DNA of 64,000 nucleotides. Source: Streptomyces sclerotialus. Lineage in GTDB: Bacteria; Actinomycetota; Actinomycetes; Streptomycetales; Streptomycetaceae. The translations under genes were made by a program, and so were the position numbers. Under the pieces are notes generated by a model. It saw nothing but the letters and a program-made list of their open reading frames with translations. It ran no database searches and had not been told where the DNA came from. Of the stretch, positions 25,170 through 33,773 are shown one piece after another. The stretch covers positions 4,154,001 to 4,218,000 of the forward strand of contig NZ_JBFOHP010000002.1 of assembly GCF_040907265.1 (NCBI RefSeq), read 5' to 3'. Each line of letters begins with the position of its first letter. Position 1 is the stretch's first letter.

Positions 25170-27395
25170 ATGCGCACCAAGGACGTCCTGGCCGCCATCG
25201 GCACCGGCCTGTGGCACTGGGACCACGCAGACGGCAAGGTGACGCTGGACGCCGAGGCGGCCAGGCTGCTCGGCCTGCCCGAAGAGCCCGCCGACTTCAG
25301 CGAGGCCTTCATCCGCTCCCGCTTCCACGCCGTCGACTTCGCCGAGATCAACGGCGTCGTCCACCTCGCGCTGACCGAGAACACCCTCGCCGAGGGCCGG
25401 CTCCGCGTCATGCGCGACGACGGCAAGGTACTCCGGGTCGTCCGCTGCCGCGCCCGTGTCACGCCGCTCGGCAACAGCTACGAGCTGGTCGGCACCCTCC
25501 AGGAGGTCCCCGAGCCGCAGCCGGGCACCTCAGCGGCGCGCACCCCCGTCACCGGCGACTGGCGCCGCTCCCGCGAGGCGTTCCTGCTGGACGCGGGCCG
25601 CGCGCTGGCCGAGGCCCGCTCCACCGCCGAGGTACTGCGGGTGGCGGCCGGCCTGTCCATGCCCGGCTTCATGCCCGACGGGCTGGCCGTCTTCGGCATC
25701 AAGGGCGACCGCATATCGGTGATCGGCCACCACGGCCACACCCCCGGGGCCGAGCGGCCGTTCGCCGACATGCCCCTGGACACCGACTACCCGGCCGCCG
25801 AGGTGATACGGACCGGGCGGGCCCTGTACCTGCCGACTCCGGACGAGTACCGCCGCCGGTTCCCCGCGACCTGGCCGATGGCCGAGCGCTTCCACCGCGA
25901 GTCCTGGGCCTTCCTGCCGCTGATCAGCGCCGGACGGACGGTCGGCGCCTGGATGGCCGCCTTCGGCCACCGCGTCGCCTTCACCCCCGACGAACGCTCC
26001 GTGCTCACCACCGTCGCCCGGATGCTCGCGCAGGCCCTGCACCGGGCCGGCGACCAGGAGTCGCAGCTGGAGCTGACGACGGGCCTGCAGCGCAGCATGA
26101 TGCCGACGGTGCAGCCGGACATCCCGGGCATGGCGGTGGCCGCGCGGTACGTCCCCACCGGCGGCGGCCTGGAGGTCGGCGGCGACTGGTACGACATGAT
26201 CACCCTCCCGTCGGGCCGGATCGCGCTGGTCATCGGAGACGTGCAGGGCCATGACGTACGGGCCGCCGGGCTCATGGGCCAGCTGCGGATCGCGCTGCGC
26301 GCCTACGCCTCCGAGGGCCACCACCCCGACGCCGTGCTCTCCCGCGCCTCCCGCTTCCTCTCCGGCCTGAACGACACCGAGGCCGAGGGGCTGGACCCGC
26401 GCTTCGCCACCTGCCTCTACATCGAGGTCGACCCGGCCACCGGGCTGCTGGACATCGCACGGGCCGGGCACCCGGATCCCGCCATCCGGATGACCGACGG
26501 CACGATGCTGGTACGGCCGACCGCGGGCGGCATGCCGCTGGGCATCGACCCGGACACCGACTACCCCACCACCCGGCTCGTCCTGGAGCCCGGCGAGACG
26601 ATGCTGGTCTGCACGGACGGGCTCATCGAGACCGGCGGGCACGACCTGGAGAGCGGCTGGACGCGCCTCCGGGACGTCATGGAGGCCCATGAGGACCCGG
26701 ACACCGGCGACGGCCTGGAGCGGCTCGCCGACGCCCTGGTACAGGCCGTGCACGGGCCGTCCTCGCACCACACCACCGGGCCGCTGGTGGACCGCCGCGA
26801 GGACGACATCGCGATGCTGCTGCTGTCCCGTGAGGGCGCCGGCTGCGCCATCGGCACCGGCGGGCCGCAGCCCGGCCTGCCCGTCCGCCGTACGCTCCTG
26901 ACCATCGCGCAGGCCGAACCGGAGCGAATCGCCGAGGCCCGCGGCCAGATCCGCGACGTGCTGCACGACTGGGCCGACGAGGACCAGGTGGACTCGGCCG
27001 TCCTGATGGTCTCCGAGATGGTCACCAACGTGCTGCTGCACACCGACGGTGACGCCCTGCTGGTCGCCGAGATCTCCGGTGCGAAGGGCGCCCGGCGGAT
27101 CCGGGTGGACGTGGCCGACAGCAGCGACGAACTGCCGCACCGCCGCCGCCCCGGCGAGCTGGCCTCCTCCGGGCGCGGCCTGGTCCTGATGGAGCTGCTG
27201 GCCGGCGCGTGGGGCGTGGACCCACGCGGGGACGGCAAGTCCATCTGGTTCGAGCTGTACGAGGACGCGGGCAGTGGCGGCGCTGCCGTACCGGACGGGG
27301 CTCAGGCCGGGGCGCTGCCCGGCGTGTCCCCGGAGGAGCCCCCGGACGGCGGTCCCTCGCTGCCCGGCCCGCCGCTGTCGGAACCGGCGGCATAA
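25170..27395 (+). CDS. PAS-GAF-SpoIIE phosphatase-HATPase regulatory protein
   Basis: A 741-residue multidomain regulator. A PAS domain (residues about 1-115, TGLWHWDHADGKVTLD) and a GAF domain (about 130-290) precede a PP2C/SpoIIE phosphatase (about 310-530) with GGDWYDM near residue 337, GDVQGHD and TDGLIE. The C-terminal HATPase is of the RsbW/anti-sigma kinase type (DSAVLMVSEMVTNVLLHTD and SSGRGLVLMELL). Such proteins combine phosphatase and kinase activity toward anti-anti-sigma factors in partner-switching cascades. No sigma or anti-sigma genes are adjacent. Its 3' end overlaps the convergent permease gene by 94 bp. Confidence 0.92.
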   Translation: MRTKDVLAAIGTGLWHWDHADGKVTLDAEAARLLGLPEEPADFSEAFIRSRFHAVDFAEINGVVHLALTENTLAEGRLRVMRDDGKVLRVVRCRARVTPLGNSYELVGTLQEVPEPQPGTSAARTPVTGDWRRSREAFLLDAGRALAEARSTAEVLRVAAGLSMPGFMPDGLAVFGIKGDRISVIGHHGHTPGAERPFADMPLDTDYPAAEVIRTGRALYLPTPDEYRRRFPATWPMAERFHRESWAFLPLISAGRTVGAWMAAFGHRVAFTPDERSVLTTVARMLAQALHRAGDQESQLELTTGLQRSMMPTVQPDIPGMAVAARYVPTGGGLEVGGDWYDMITLPSGRIALVIGDVQGHDVRAAGLMGQLRIALRAYASEGHHPDAVLSRASRFLSGLNDTEAEGLDPRFATCLYIEVDPATGLLDIARAGHPDPAIRMTDGTMLVRPTAGGMPLGIDPDTDYPTTRLVLEPGETMLVCTDGLIETGGHDLESGWTRLRDVMEAHEDPDTGDGLERLADALVQAVHGPSSHHTTGPLVDRREDDIAMLLLSREGAGCAIGTGGPQPGLPVRRTLLTIAQAEPERIAEARGQIRDVLHDWADEDQVDSAVLMVSEMVTNVLLHTDGDALLVAEISGAKGARRIRVDVADSSDELPHRRRPGELASSGRGLVLMELLAGAWGVDPRGDGKSIWFELYEDAGSGGAAVPDGAQAGALPGVSPEEPPDGGPSLPGPPLSEPAA

Positions 27396-28441
27396 CGCTC
27401 GTGCAGCTCTGACAGGATCCCGGTCGCGGCCGCCGTGAGCGGCACGGCCAGCAGCATGCCGAGGATGCCCGCCACGCTCGCCCCCGCGGTGATCGCCAGC
27501 AGCACCACGGCCGGATGCATGTGGACCGTACGGCTCTGGACCATCGGCTGCAGGATGTGCCCCTCCAGGACCTGCACGAACAGCACCACGCCCAGCGCCC
27601 ACAGCGCGATCACGAAGCCCCGGTCGGCCAGTGCCACCAGCACCGCCACGGCACCGGAGATGAACGCGCCGAGGTACGGGATGTACGCACCGACGAAGAC
27701 CAGCGCGCCCAGCCCGACGGCACCCGGCACCCCCAGGATCAGCAGCCCGACGGTGATGCACACGGCGTCGATCAGCGCGATGACGGTCGTCCCGCGCATG
27801 AAACCCTCCACGGCCTCGAAGCCGCGGCGCGCCATCCGCTCCAGCTGCGGCCCGGAGTCGCCCGGCGCCCAGGACCGCAGTACGCCCACCGCCTTGTGCG
27901 CGTCCCGCAGGAAGAAGAACGTGAGCAGCAGTGCCAGCACGGCGGCGGCCACCGTCTGGCCGACCAGGCTGATCCCCGAGAGCAGCCCGGTGGCGGCCCG
28001 GCCGCCGAACTTCTCCGCCAGCTCCTTGGCGTTCGCCGTCAGGTCCCCCAGCGAGGCACCGGAACCGCCCAGGTGTTTGCTGAGCTCTCTGGTCGCCTGC
28101 TGCACCGACGACACGATCTGGTCGCCGGTGTCGATCAGCGCGGACACGACGATGTACCCCGCGCCGCCGACGACCACCAGCAGCGCGGCGCAGGTCAGCC
28201 CGGACGCCAGCGAACTGTTGAGCTTCATCGCGACCAGCCGCCGGTAGAGCGGCCCGAGCAGGGCGCTGCCCAGGAGGGCCAGCAGGACGGGCGTCACGGC
28301 CGCCTTCAGGTGCACGGTCAGCCATACGGCGACCGCGACCACCGCGACGACGAGCAGTGCCACCCCGCACCAGGCCGCGGTCCGGCGCGCACCGAGGGGA
28401 AGCAGAGCTTCCCGTTCATCCCTGTTCATCCGTTTCTGCAC
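27302..28441 (-). CDS. AI-2E family (PerM) transporter
   Basis: A 379-residue membrane protein of the AI-2 exporter/PerM family. An N-terminal hydrophobic pair (AAWCGVALLVVAVVAVAVWL and PVLLALLGSALLGP) is followed by a soluble amphipathic region (about residues 105-160). Further helices contain LLTFFFLRD, VGLLILGVPGAVGLG and GAYIPYLGAFISG, typical of the family. The C-terminal tail is Gly/Ser/Pro-rich. The start is uncertain: GTG at 28441 or ATG at 28429, neither with a clear ribosome-binding site. The substrate is unknown; members export quorum signals or act in ion exchange. Confidence 0.88.
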   Translation of the reverse strand: MQKRMNRDEREALLPLGARRTAAWCGVALLVVAVVAVAVWLTVHLKAAVTPVLLALLGSALLGPLYRRLVAMKLNSSLASGLTCAALLVVVGGAGYIVVSALIDTGDQIVSSVQQATRELSKHLGGSGASLGDLTANAKELAEKFGGRAATGLLSGISLVGQTVAAAVLALLLTFFFLRDAHKAVGVLRSWAPGDSGPQLERMARRGFEAVEGFMRGTTVIALIDAVCITVGLLILGVPGAVGLGALVFVGAYIPYLGAFISGAVAVLVALADRGFVIALWALGVVLFVQVLEGHILQPMVQSRTVHMHPAVVLLAITAGASVAGILGMLLAVPLTAAATGILSELHERYAAGSDSGGPGSEGPPSGGSSGDTPGSAPA

Positions 28442-28581
28442 CCGACCAGTCCACCACGTGCACGCCAGGGGCGCGGGGAACTGCGCGCCCAGCCGGACAC
28501 GTCCGGCACCCGGCCGACGGCCACACCCCTGCGGCGGGCCGCCGGCGCCTCACGGACCCGCAGCGGTCCGCACAGCACAAA

Positions 28582-28621
28582 GCCGGGGCCCGGCGTTTCA
28601 CGTGAAACGCCGGGCCCCGGC
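28582..28621. terminator. 40-bp perfect palindrome with parS at its centre
   Basis: Bases 28582-28621 form an uninterrupted perfect palindrome, GC-rich in the arms (CCGGGGCCCGGCG) with the parS palindrome at the exact centre. It stands 14 bp beyond the pirin stop, where a terminator for that gene is expected. Confidence 0.75.
28595..28608. other. parS: parS site (perfect), inside a terminator-like palindrome
   Basis: GTTTCACGTGAAAC is centred at 28601.5, exactly the dyad axis of the surrounding 40-bp palindrome. ParB binding here would cover the presumed pirin terminator. Confidence 0.9.
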
Positions 28622-28635
28622 CGGAGCGCGTCGGA

Positions 28636-29589
28636 TCAGCCGGCGGCAGCCGGGATCGTGCCCAGCCGCCCCGCCTGGAAGTCCTCGAAGGCCTGGGCCA
28701 GCTCCGCGTGGGTGTTCATCACGAACGGGCCGTAGTGCATCATCGGCTCGCGGATCGGCTGTCCGCCGAGGAGGACGACCTCGAAGTTCGGGCTGCGGGA
28801 CTCCTGTGTCTCGTCCGCCCTGATCGTGAGCGCGTCGCCGTTTCCGAAGACGACCGCCTGGCCCATGCGGAACGGCCGGCCCTCGGGCCCCGCCGTGCCG
28901 CGTCCGGCCAGTCCGTACGCCAGCGCGTTGAAGTCCGACCGCCAGGGCAGTGTCAGCTCGGCGCCCGGGTTCAGGGAGACATGCATCATCGTGATCGGCG
29001 TGTGCGTGCTGCCGGGGCCCTCGTGCCCGTCGATGTCACCCGCGATCAGCCGCAGCAGCGCGCCGCCGTCGGACGAGGTCAGCAGCTTGACCTGGCCGCC
29101 GCCGATGTCCTGGTACCGCGGGGCCATCATCTTGTCCCGCTTGGGCAGGTTGACCCACAGCTGCAGCCCGTGGAAGAGGCCGCCGCTCATCACCAGCGAC
29201 TCCGGCGGCGCCTCGATGTGCAGCAGGCCGGAGCCCGCCGTCATCCACTGGGTGTCACCGTCGTTGATGGTGCCGCCGCCCCCGTGCGAGTCCTGGTGCA
29301 CGAAGGTGCCGTCGATCAGGTACGTGACCGTCTCGAAGCCGCGGTGCGGGTGCCAGGGCGTGCCCTTGGGCTCGCCGGGCGCGTACTCCACCTCGCCCAT
29401 CTGGTCCATCATGATGAACGGGTCGAGGTGCTTGTAGTCGATGCCGGCGAAGGCGCGGCGGACGGGGAAGCCCTCGCCCTCGAACCCGGTGGGTGCGGTC
29501 GATACGGCGAGCGCGGAGCGCTGCCGGGCCTCGGCGGGTGCCGCGACGCGCGGCAGGGTCAGCGGGTTCTCAACGGTCACTGCGGGCAT
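28636..29589 (-). CDS. Pirin family protein
   Basis: A 317-residue bicupin. The N-terminal cupin carries the pirin metal ligands in HPHRGFETVTYLIDG and HQDSHGGGG; a second cupin and a C-terminal pirin domain (PIREPMMHYGPFVMNTHAE) follow. Pirins bind iron and some members have quercetinase activity; others act as redox-sensitive co-regulators. The ATG at 29589 has GAGGAGG upstream. A 5-5-5 inverted repeat lies 25 bp before the start, and a parS-bearing palindrome follows the stop. Confidence 0.93.
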   Translation of the reverse strand: MPAVTVENPLTLPRVAAPAEARQRSALAVSTAPTGFEGEGFPVRRAFAGIDYKHLDPFIMMDQMGEVEYAPGEPKGTPWHPHRGFETVTYLIDGTFVHQDSHGGGGTINDGDTQWMTAGSGLLHIEAPPESLVMSGGLFHGLQLWVNLPKRDKMMAPRYQDIGGGQVKLLTSSDGGALLRLIAGDIDGHEGPGSTHTPITMMHVSLNPGAELTLPWRSDFNALAYGLAGRGTAGPEGRPFRMGQAVVFGNGDALTIRADETQESRSPNFEVVLLGGQPIREPMMHYGPFVMNTHAELAQAFEDFQAGRLGTIPAAAG

Positions 29590-29613
29590 GACGGCCTCCT
29601 CGGTCGTTCGGCT

Positions 29614-29628
29614 TTCAATTTAGTTGAA
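29614..29628. promoter_or_regulatory. Candidate MarR/TetR-type operator upstream of pirin
   Basis: TTCAATTTAGTTGAA has inverted arms TTCAA/TTGAA around five bases and is AT-rich for this genome. It lies 25 bp upstream of the pirin ATG. Pirin genes are often controlled by MarR-type regulators that bind such sequences. Confidence 0.45.
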
Positions 29629-29696
29629 GCCTGAACAACCCGCAAGGCGCACTCTGTTCCCGAAGGCGTCTCCGCTGGTCGGAAGGGGTAATAAAC

Positions 29697-29734
29697 CGGT
29701 GGGCCGGTCGCGTACTGACGCGACCGGCCCACCG
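29697..29734. terminator. Terminator of the SseB-like gene
   Basis: A 17-bp perfect stem (29697-29713 with 29718-29734) and a 4-nt ACTG loop lie 44 bp beyond the stop of the reverse-strand SseB-like gene. Confidence 0.8.
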
Positions 29735-29777
29735 GGTCGGAGTCGGGACGGCGACAGCCGTCTTCGGAGCGGTGCCG

Positions 29778-30251
29778 TCAGCCGTACATCCGCCGCATCG
29801 CGAAGTCGACCATCTGCTCCACGGCCTTGGCGTCGAACACCATGCGGTGCTCGCCCTCCATGTCCAGCACGAAGCCGTACCCGGTCGGCAGCAGGTCCAG
29901 GACCTCGGCGCCCGTGATCACGAAGTACTTGGACTCCTTGCCGGCGTACGCGCGCAGCTCCTTGAGCGAGGTGAACATCGGGATCACCGGCTGCTGGGTG
30001 TTGTGCAGCGCCAGGAAGCCCGGGTTGTCGCCCCGCGGGCAGTACACCTTGGACGTGGCGAAGATCCCCTGGAAGTCCTCGGCGGACATCGACCCGGTGG
30101 TGAAGGCACGTACCGCGTCGGCGAGGGAGGGCGGGGACGGCTCCGGGTACAGCGGCTGCCCGCCGTAACCGCCAGGAGCCTGCTGCGGCGGAGGCGGCGC
30201 AGCACCGTAACCCTGCTGACCCGCGCCCACGTTCTGGTCGTAGCCGTACAT
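29778..30251 (-). CDS. SseB-family protein with Gly/Pro/Gln-rich N-terminus
   Basis: A 157-residue protein. The first 45 residues are Tyr/Gly/Gln/Pro-rich (MYGYDQNVGAGQQGYGAAPP). The rest matches the SseB N-terminal domain: FQGIFATSKVYCPRGDNPGF, then VIPMFTSLKELRAY and ITGAEVLDLLPTGYGFVLD. The SseB fold occurs in many actinobacterial proteins of unknown function, sometimes linked to secretion systems. The ATG at 30251 is 131 bp from the divergent acyl-CoA dehydrogenase. Confidence 0.85.
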   Translation of the reverse strand: MYGYDQNVGAGQQGYGAAPPPPQQAPGGYGGQPLYPEPSPPSLADAVRAFTTGSMSAEDFQGIFATSKVYCPRGDNPGFLALHNTQQPVIPMFTSLKELRAYAGKESKYFVITGAEVLDLLPTGYGFVLDMEGEHRMVFDAKAVEQMVDFAMRRMYG

Positions 30252-30311
30252 AGCTGCAAAGCGTACTGAGTCACAGATGGGCCGTTAGGGGTTGCTTCTT
30301 ATTACCGACGG

Positions 30312-30330
30312 GTAGCATCCTAGAAGCTAC
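30312..30330. promoter_or_regulatory. Possible operator/promoter of the acyl-CoA dehydrogenase gene
   Basis: Inverted arms GTAGC (30312-30316) and GCTAC (30326-30330) are separated by nine bases. They overlap a possible -10 TAGCAT (30313-30318) with a weak TTGCTT -35 15 bp before it. A TetR-type fatty-acid regulator would fit, but this is inferred. Confidence 0.4.
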
Positions 30331-30382
30331 TACCTGGTATGCGTTTGAGGACCTCCTCACGAAGGATTACGGAGCCGTCGCC

Positions 30383-32209
30383 ATGGGGCACTACAAGTCG
30401 AATCTCCGCGACATCGAGTTCAACCTCTTCGAGGTGCTCGGCCGCGACAGCGTGTACGGCACCGGCCCGTTCGCGGAGATGGACGTCGACACCGCCAAGA
30501 GCGTGCTGTCCGAGATCGCCCGGCTGGCCGAGAACGAGCTGGCCGCGTCGTTCGAGGACGCCGACCGGAACCCGCCGGTCTTCGACCCCGAGACCAACAC
30601 CGCGCCCGTTCCCGAGAGCTTCAAGAAGAGCTACCAGGCGTACATGGACGCCGAATGGTGGCGGCTGGGTGTCCCGGAGGAGATCGGCGGCACCACCACG
30701 CCGCGCTCCCTGCTGTGGGCCTTCGCCGAGTCCATCCTGGGTTCGAACCCGGCCGTGTGGATGTACGCCTCCGGCCCGGCCTTCGCCGGCGTGCTCTTCG
30801 AGGAGGGCACCGAGCAGCAGAAGCACATCGCCAAGGTCGCCACGGAGAAGGGCTGGGGCTCCACCATGGTGCTGACCGAGCCCGACGCGGGCTCGGACGT
30901 CGGTGCGGGCCGTACCAAGGCGGTCAAGCAGGAGGACGGCTCCTGGCACATCACCGGCGTGAAGCGCTTCATCACCTCCGGCGAGCACGACATGGCGGAG
31001 AACATCCTCCACTACGTGCTGGCCCGCCCCGAGGGTGCCGGTCCGGGCACCAAGGGCCTGTCGCTCTTCCTCGTGCCGAAGTACGAGTTCGACTTCGAGA
31101 CCGGTGAGCTGGGCGCCCGCAACGGCGTCTACGCGACCAACGTCGAGCACAAGATGGGCCTGAAGGCCTCCAACACCTGCGAGATGACCTTCGGCGACAA
31201 GCACCCCGCCAAGGGCTGGCTGATCGGCGAGAAGCACGACGGCATCCGCCAGATGTTCCGCATCATCGAGTTCGCCCGGATGATGGTCGGCACGAAGGCC
31301 ATCGCGACCCTGTCGACCGGCTACCTGAACGCGCTGGAGTACGCCAAGGAGCGCGTGCAGGGCCCGGACCTGGCGGCCTTCACCGACAAGACCGCGCCGC
31401 GTGTGACGATCACCCACCACCCCGACGTGCGCCGCTCGCTGATGACGCAGAAGGCGTACGCGGAGGGCATGCGCGCCCTGGTGCTCTACACGGCCACCGT
31501 CCAGGACGAGATCCTGATCAAGGAGGCCGCGGGCGAGGACGCCTCCGCCGAGCACGCGCTGAACGACCTGCTGCTGCCGATCGTGAAGGGCTACGGCTCG
31601 GAGAAGTCCTACGAGCAGCTGGCCCAGTCGCTGCAGACCTTCGGCGGCTCCGGCTACCTGCAGGAGTACCCGATCGAGCAGTACATCCGGGACTCCAAGA
31701 TCGACACCCTGTACGAGGGCACCACCGCGATCCAGGGCCAGGACTTCTTCTTCCGGAAGATCGTCCGCAACCAGGGCGCGGCGCTGACCACCCTGTCCGA
31801 GACCATCAAGAAGTTCCTGGCCGAGGCGGTCGGCGGCGAGGAGCTGGAGGGCGCACGCGGCGAGCTGGCCAAGGCCGCCGGTGACCTGGAAGCGATCGTC
31901 GGCGCGATGCTGACCGACCTCGCGGCCACCGAGAAGGACGTCAAGTCCATCTACAAGGTGGGGCTGAACACCACCCGCCTGCTGCTGGCCTCGGGTGACG
32001 TCGTCATCGGCTACCTGCTGCTCAAGGGCGCCGCGGTGGCCCAGGAGAAGCTGGCGACCGCGTCTTCCAAGGAAAAGGCGTTCTACGAGGGCAAGATCGC
32101 GGCGGCGAAGTTCTTCGCGCACAACGTCCTGCCGGGCGTCTCGGTCCAGCGTTCGCTCGCCGAGTCCGTCGACCAGTCCCTGATGGAGCTGGACGAGGCG
32201 GCGTTCTGA
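30383..32209 (+). CDS. Acyl-CoA dehydrogenase (FadE-like)
   Basis: A 608-residue flavoprotein of the longer ACAD branch with a C-terminal extension. It catalyses alpha,beta-dehydrogenation of acyl-CoA in beta-oxidation. The FAD/substrate motif [19 protein letters not shown] and [11 protein letters not shown] are present, and the catalytic glutamate lies in [15 protein letters not shown]. The N-terminal segment [20 protein letters not shown] is characteristic of this actinobacterial subgroup. The ATG at 30383 has GGAG eight bases upstream. It is a single-gene unit closed by a strong hairpin. Confidence 0.93.
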   Translation: MGHYKSNLRDIEFNLFEVLGRDSVYGTGPFAEMDVDTAKSVLSEIARLAENELAASFEDADRNPPVFDPETNTAPVPESFKKSYQAYMDAEWWRLGVPEEIGGTTTPRSLLWAFAESILGSNPAVWMYASGPAFAGVLFEEGTEQQKHIAKVATEKGWGSTMVLTEPDAGSDVGAGRTKAVKQEDGSWHITGVKRFITSGEHDMAENILHYVLARPEGAGPGTKGLSLFLVPKYEFDFETGELGARNGVYATNVEHKMGLKASNTCEMTFGDKHPAKGWLIGEKHDGIRQMFRIIEFARMMVGTKAIATLSTGYLNALEYAKERVQGPDLAAFTDKTAPRVTITHHPDVRRSLMTQKAYAEGMRALVLYTATVQDEILIKEAAGEDASAEHALNDLLLPIVKGYGSEKSYEQLAQSLQTFGGSGYLQEYPIEQYIRDSKIDTLYEGTTAIQGQDFFFRKIVRNQGAALTTLSETIKKFLAEAVGGEELEGARGELAKAAGDLEAIVGAMLTDLAATEKDVKSIYKVGLNTTRLLLASGDVVIGYLLLKGAAVAQEKLATASSKEKAFYEGKIAAAKFFAHNVLPGVSVQRSLAESVDQSLMELDEAAF

Positions 32210-32263
32210 TCCGGGGCGGCGGCTCCCACCGCCGCTGAGGGCCCTGCGCCCGTCCGCTGCTTC

Positions 32264-32299
32264 GGTGGCCCCGTCCGGTTCGTTCCGGGCGGGGCCACC
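32264..32299. terminator. Terminator of the acyl-CoA dehydrogenase gene
   Basis: A 15-bp stem (32264-32278 with 32285-32299) containing one G-U pair, and a 6-nt TTCGTT loop. A smaller 7-bp hairpin precedes it near 32217-32236. Confidence 0.8.
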
Positions 32300-32340
32300 G
32301 GCTCTTCCCGGGCGCGGCGCGTGCACCGGCTCTTCCCGGG
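32296..32340. repeat. 17-bp direct repeat upstream of the M18 aminopeptidase
   Basis: CACCGGCTCTTCCCGGG occurs at 32296-32312 and 32324-32340, with a decayed third copy near 32361. It lies in the gap before the M18 gene. Confidence 0.75.
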
Positions 32341-32479
32341 TGGGGCCGCCGGCTTTCGGGCACCGGCTCCGCCGAGGCCCCGCCCGTCACAGGGAGCACA
32401 CCGGCCACACAAACGCCGGATTCCACTCATCCGTACGGCGCACCACCCACCCGGTGCGACGCCTCCTTATGCTGAATCC

Positions 32480-33772
32480 ATGAGCACATCTGTCCGCTTC
32501 GATCGCGGCCACACCGACGACCTGATGTCCTTCCTCGCCGCGAGTCCGTCGCCGTACCACGCGGTGGCGAACGCGGCCGCCCGGCTGGAGAAGGCCGGCT
32601 TCCGGCAGGTCGCCGAGACCGATGCCTGGGACGGAGAAGCGGGCGGCAGGTTCGTGCTCCGCGGGGGCGCGATCATCGCCTGGTACGTGCCCGAGGGGGC
32701 CACCCCGGCGACGCCCTTCCGCATCGTCGGCGCACACACCGACTCGCCGAACCTCCGCGTGAAGCCGATCCCGGACACCGGGGCGCACGGCTGGCGGCAG
32801 ATCGCCGTCGAGATCTACGGCGGCACGCTGCTCAACACCTGGCTCGACCGGGACCTGGGTCTTTCGGGCCGGGTGACGCTGCGGGACGGCAGCCACCGGC
32901 TGGTCGACGTCGACCGGCCGCTGCTGCGCGTGCCGCAGCTGGCCGTGCACCTGGACCGGTCGGTCAACGCCGACGGCCTCAAGCTCGACAAGCAGCGCCA
33001 CATGACGCCGATCTGGGGCCTGGGCGACGTGCAGGAAGGCAGCCTGGTCTCCTTCGTCGAGGAGGAGGCGGGGCTCGCCGCGGGCGAGGTGCGCGGCTGG
33101 GACCTGATGGTGCACAGCGTCGAGCCGCCCGCGTACCTCGGCCGGGACCAGGAGCTGGTCGCCGGCCCCCGGATGGACAACCTCCTCTCCGTGCACGCCG
33201 GTACGGCCGCGCTCGCCACCGCTTCCGCGCAGGACGGGCTGACCTGCATCCCCGTGCTGGCCGCCTTCGACCACGAGGAGAACGGCAGCCAGTCCGACAC
33301 GGGCGCGGACGGCCCGCTGCTGGGCACCGTCCTGGAGCGTTCGGTCTTCGCCCGCGGCGGCAGCTACGAGGACAAGGCCCGTGCCTTCGCCGGCACGGTC
33401 TGCCTCTCCTCCGACACCGGCCACGCCGTGCACCCGAACTACACCGAGCGGCACGAGCCGGGCCACCACCCGATGCCCAACGGCGGCCCGATCCTGAAGG
33501 TCAACGTCAATCAGCGGTACGCCACCGACGGTGGCGGCCGCGCGGTCTTCGCCGACGCCTGCGAGCGGGCCGGCGTGCCGTGGCAGACCTTCGTCTCCAA
33601 CAACTCCATGCCCTGCGGCACGACGATCGGACCGATCACCGCCGCCCGGCACGGCATCACCACCGTCGACATCGGTGTGGCCATCCTCTCGATGCACTCC
33701 GCGCGCGAGCTGTGCGGCGCCGAGGATCCGCACCTTCTGGCCGCCGCCCTGACGGCCTTCCTGGAGGGCTGA
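32480..33772 (+). CDS. M18 family aminopeptidase
   Basis: A 430-residue zinc metallopeptidase of the M18 (aspartyl aminopeptidase-like) family. Metal-ligand segments are visible: GAHTDSPNLRVKP, RMDNLLSV, FDHEENGSQS and, near the C-terminus, MHSAREL. It probably trims acidic N-terminal residues from cytoplasmic peptides. The ATG at 32480 matches the family N-terminus. The stop lies one base before the TTG start of the AfsR-like regulator, so the two are probably co-translated. Confidence 0.92.
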   Translation: MSTSVRFDRGHTDDLMSFLAASPSPYHAVANAAARLEKAGFRQVAETDAWDGEAGGRFVLRGGAIIAWYVPEGATPATPFRIVGAHTDSPNLRVKPIPDTGAHGWRQIAVEIYGGTLLNTWLDRDLGLSGRVTLRDGSHRLVDVDRPLLRVPQLAVHLDRSVNADGLKLDKQRHMTPIWGLGDVQEGSLVSFVEEEAGLAAGEVRGWDLMVHSVEPPAYLGRDQELVAGPRMDNLLSVHAGTAALATASAQDGLTCIPVLAAFDHEENGSQSDTGADGPLLGTVLERSVFARGGSYEDKARAFAGTVCLSSDTGHAVHPNYTERHEPGHHPMPNGGPILKVNVNQRYATDGGGRAVFADACERAGVPWQTFVSNNSMPCGTTIGPITAARHGITTVDIGVAILSMHSARELCGAEDPHLLAAALTAFLEG

Positions 33773-33773
33773 G

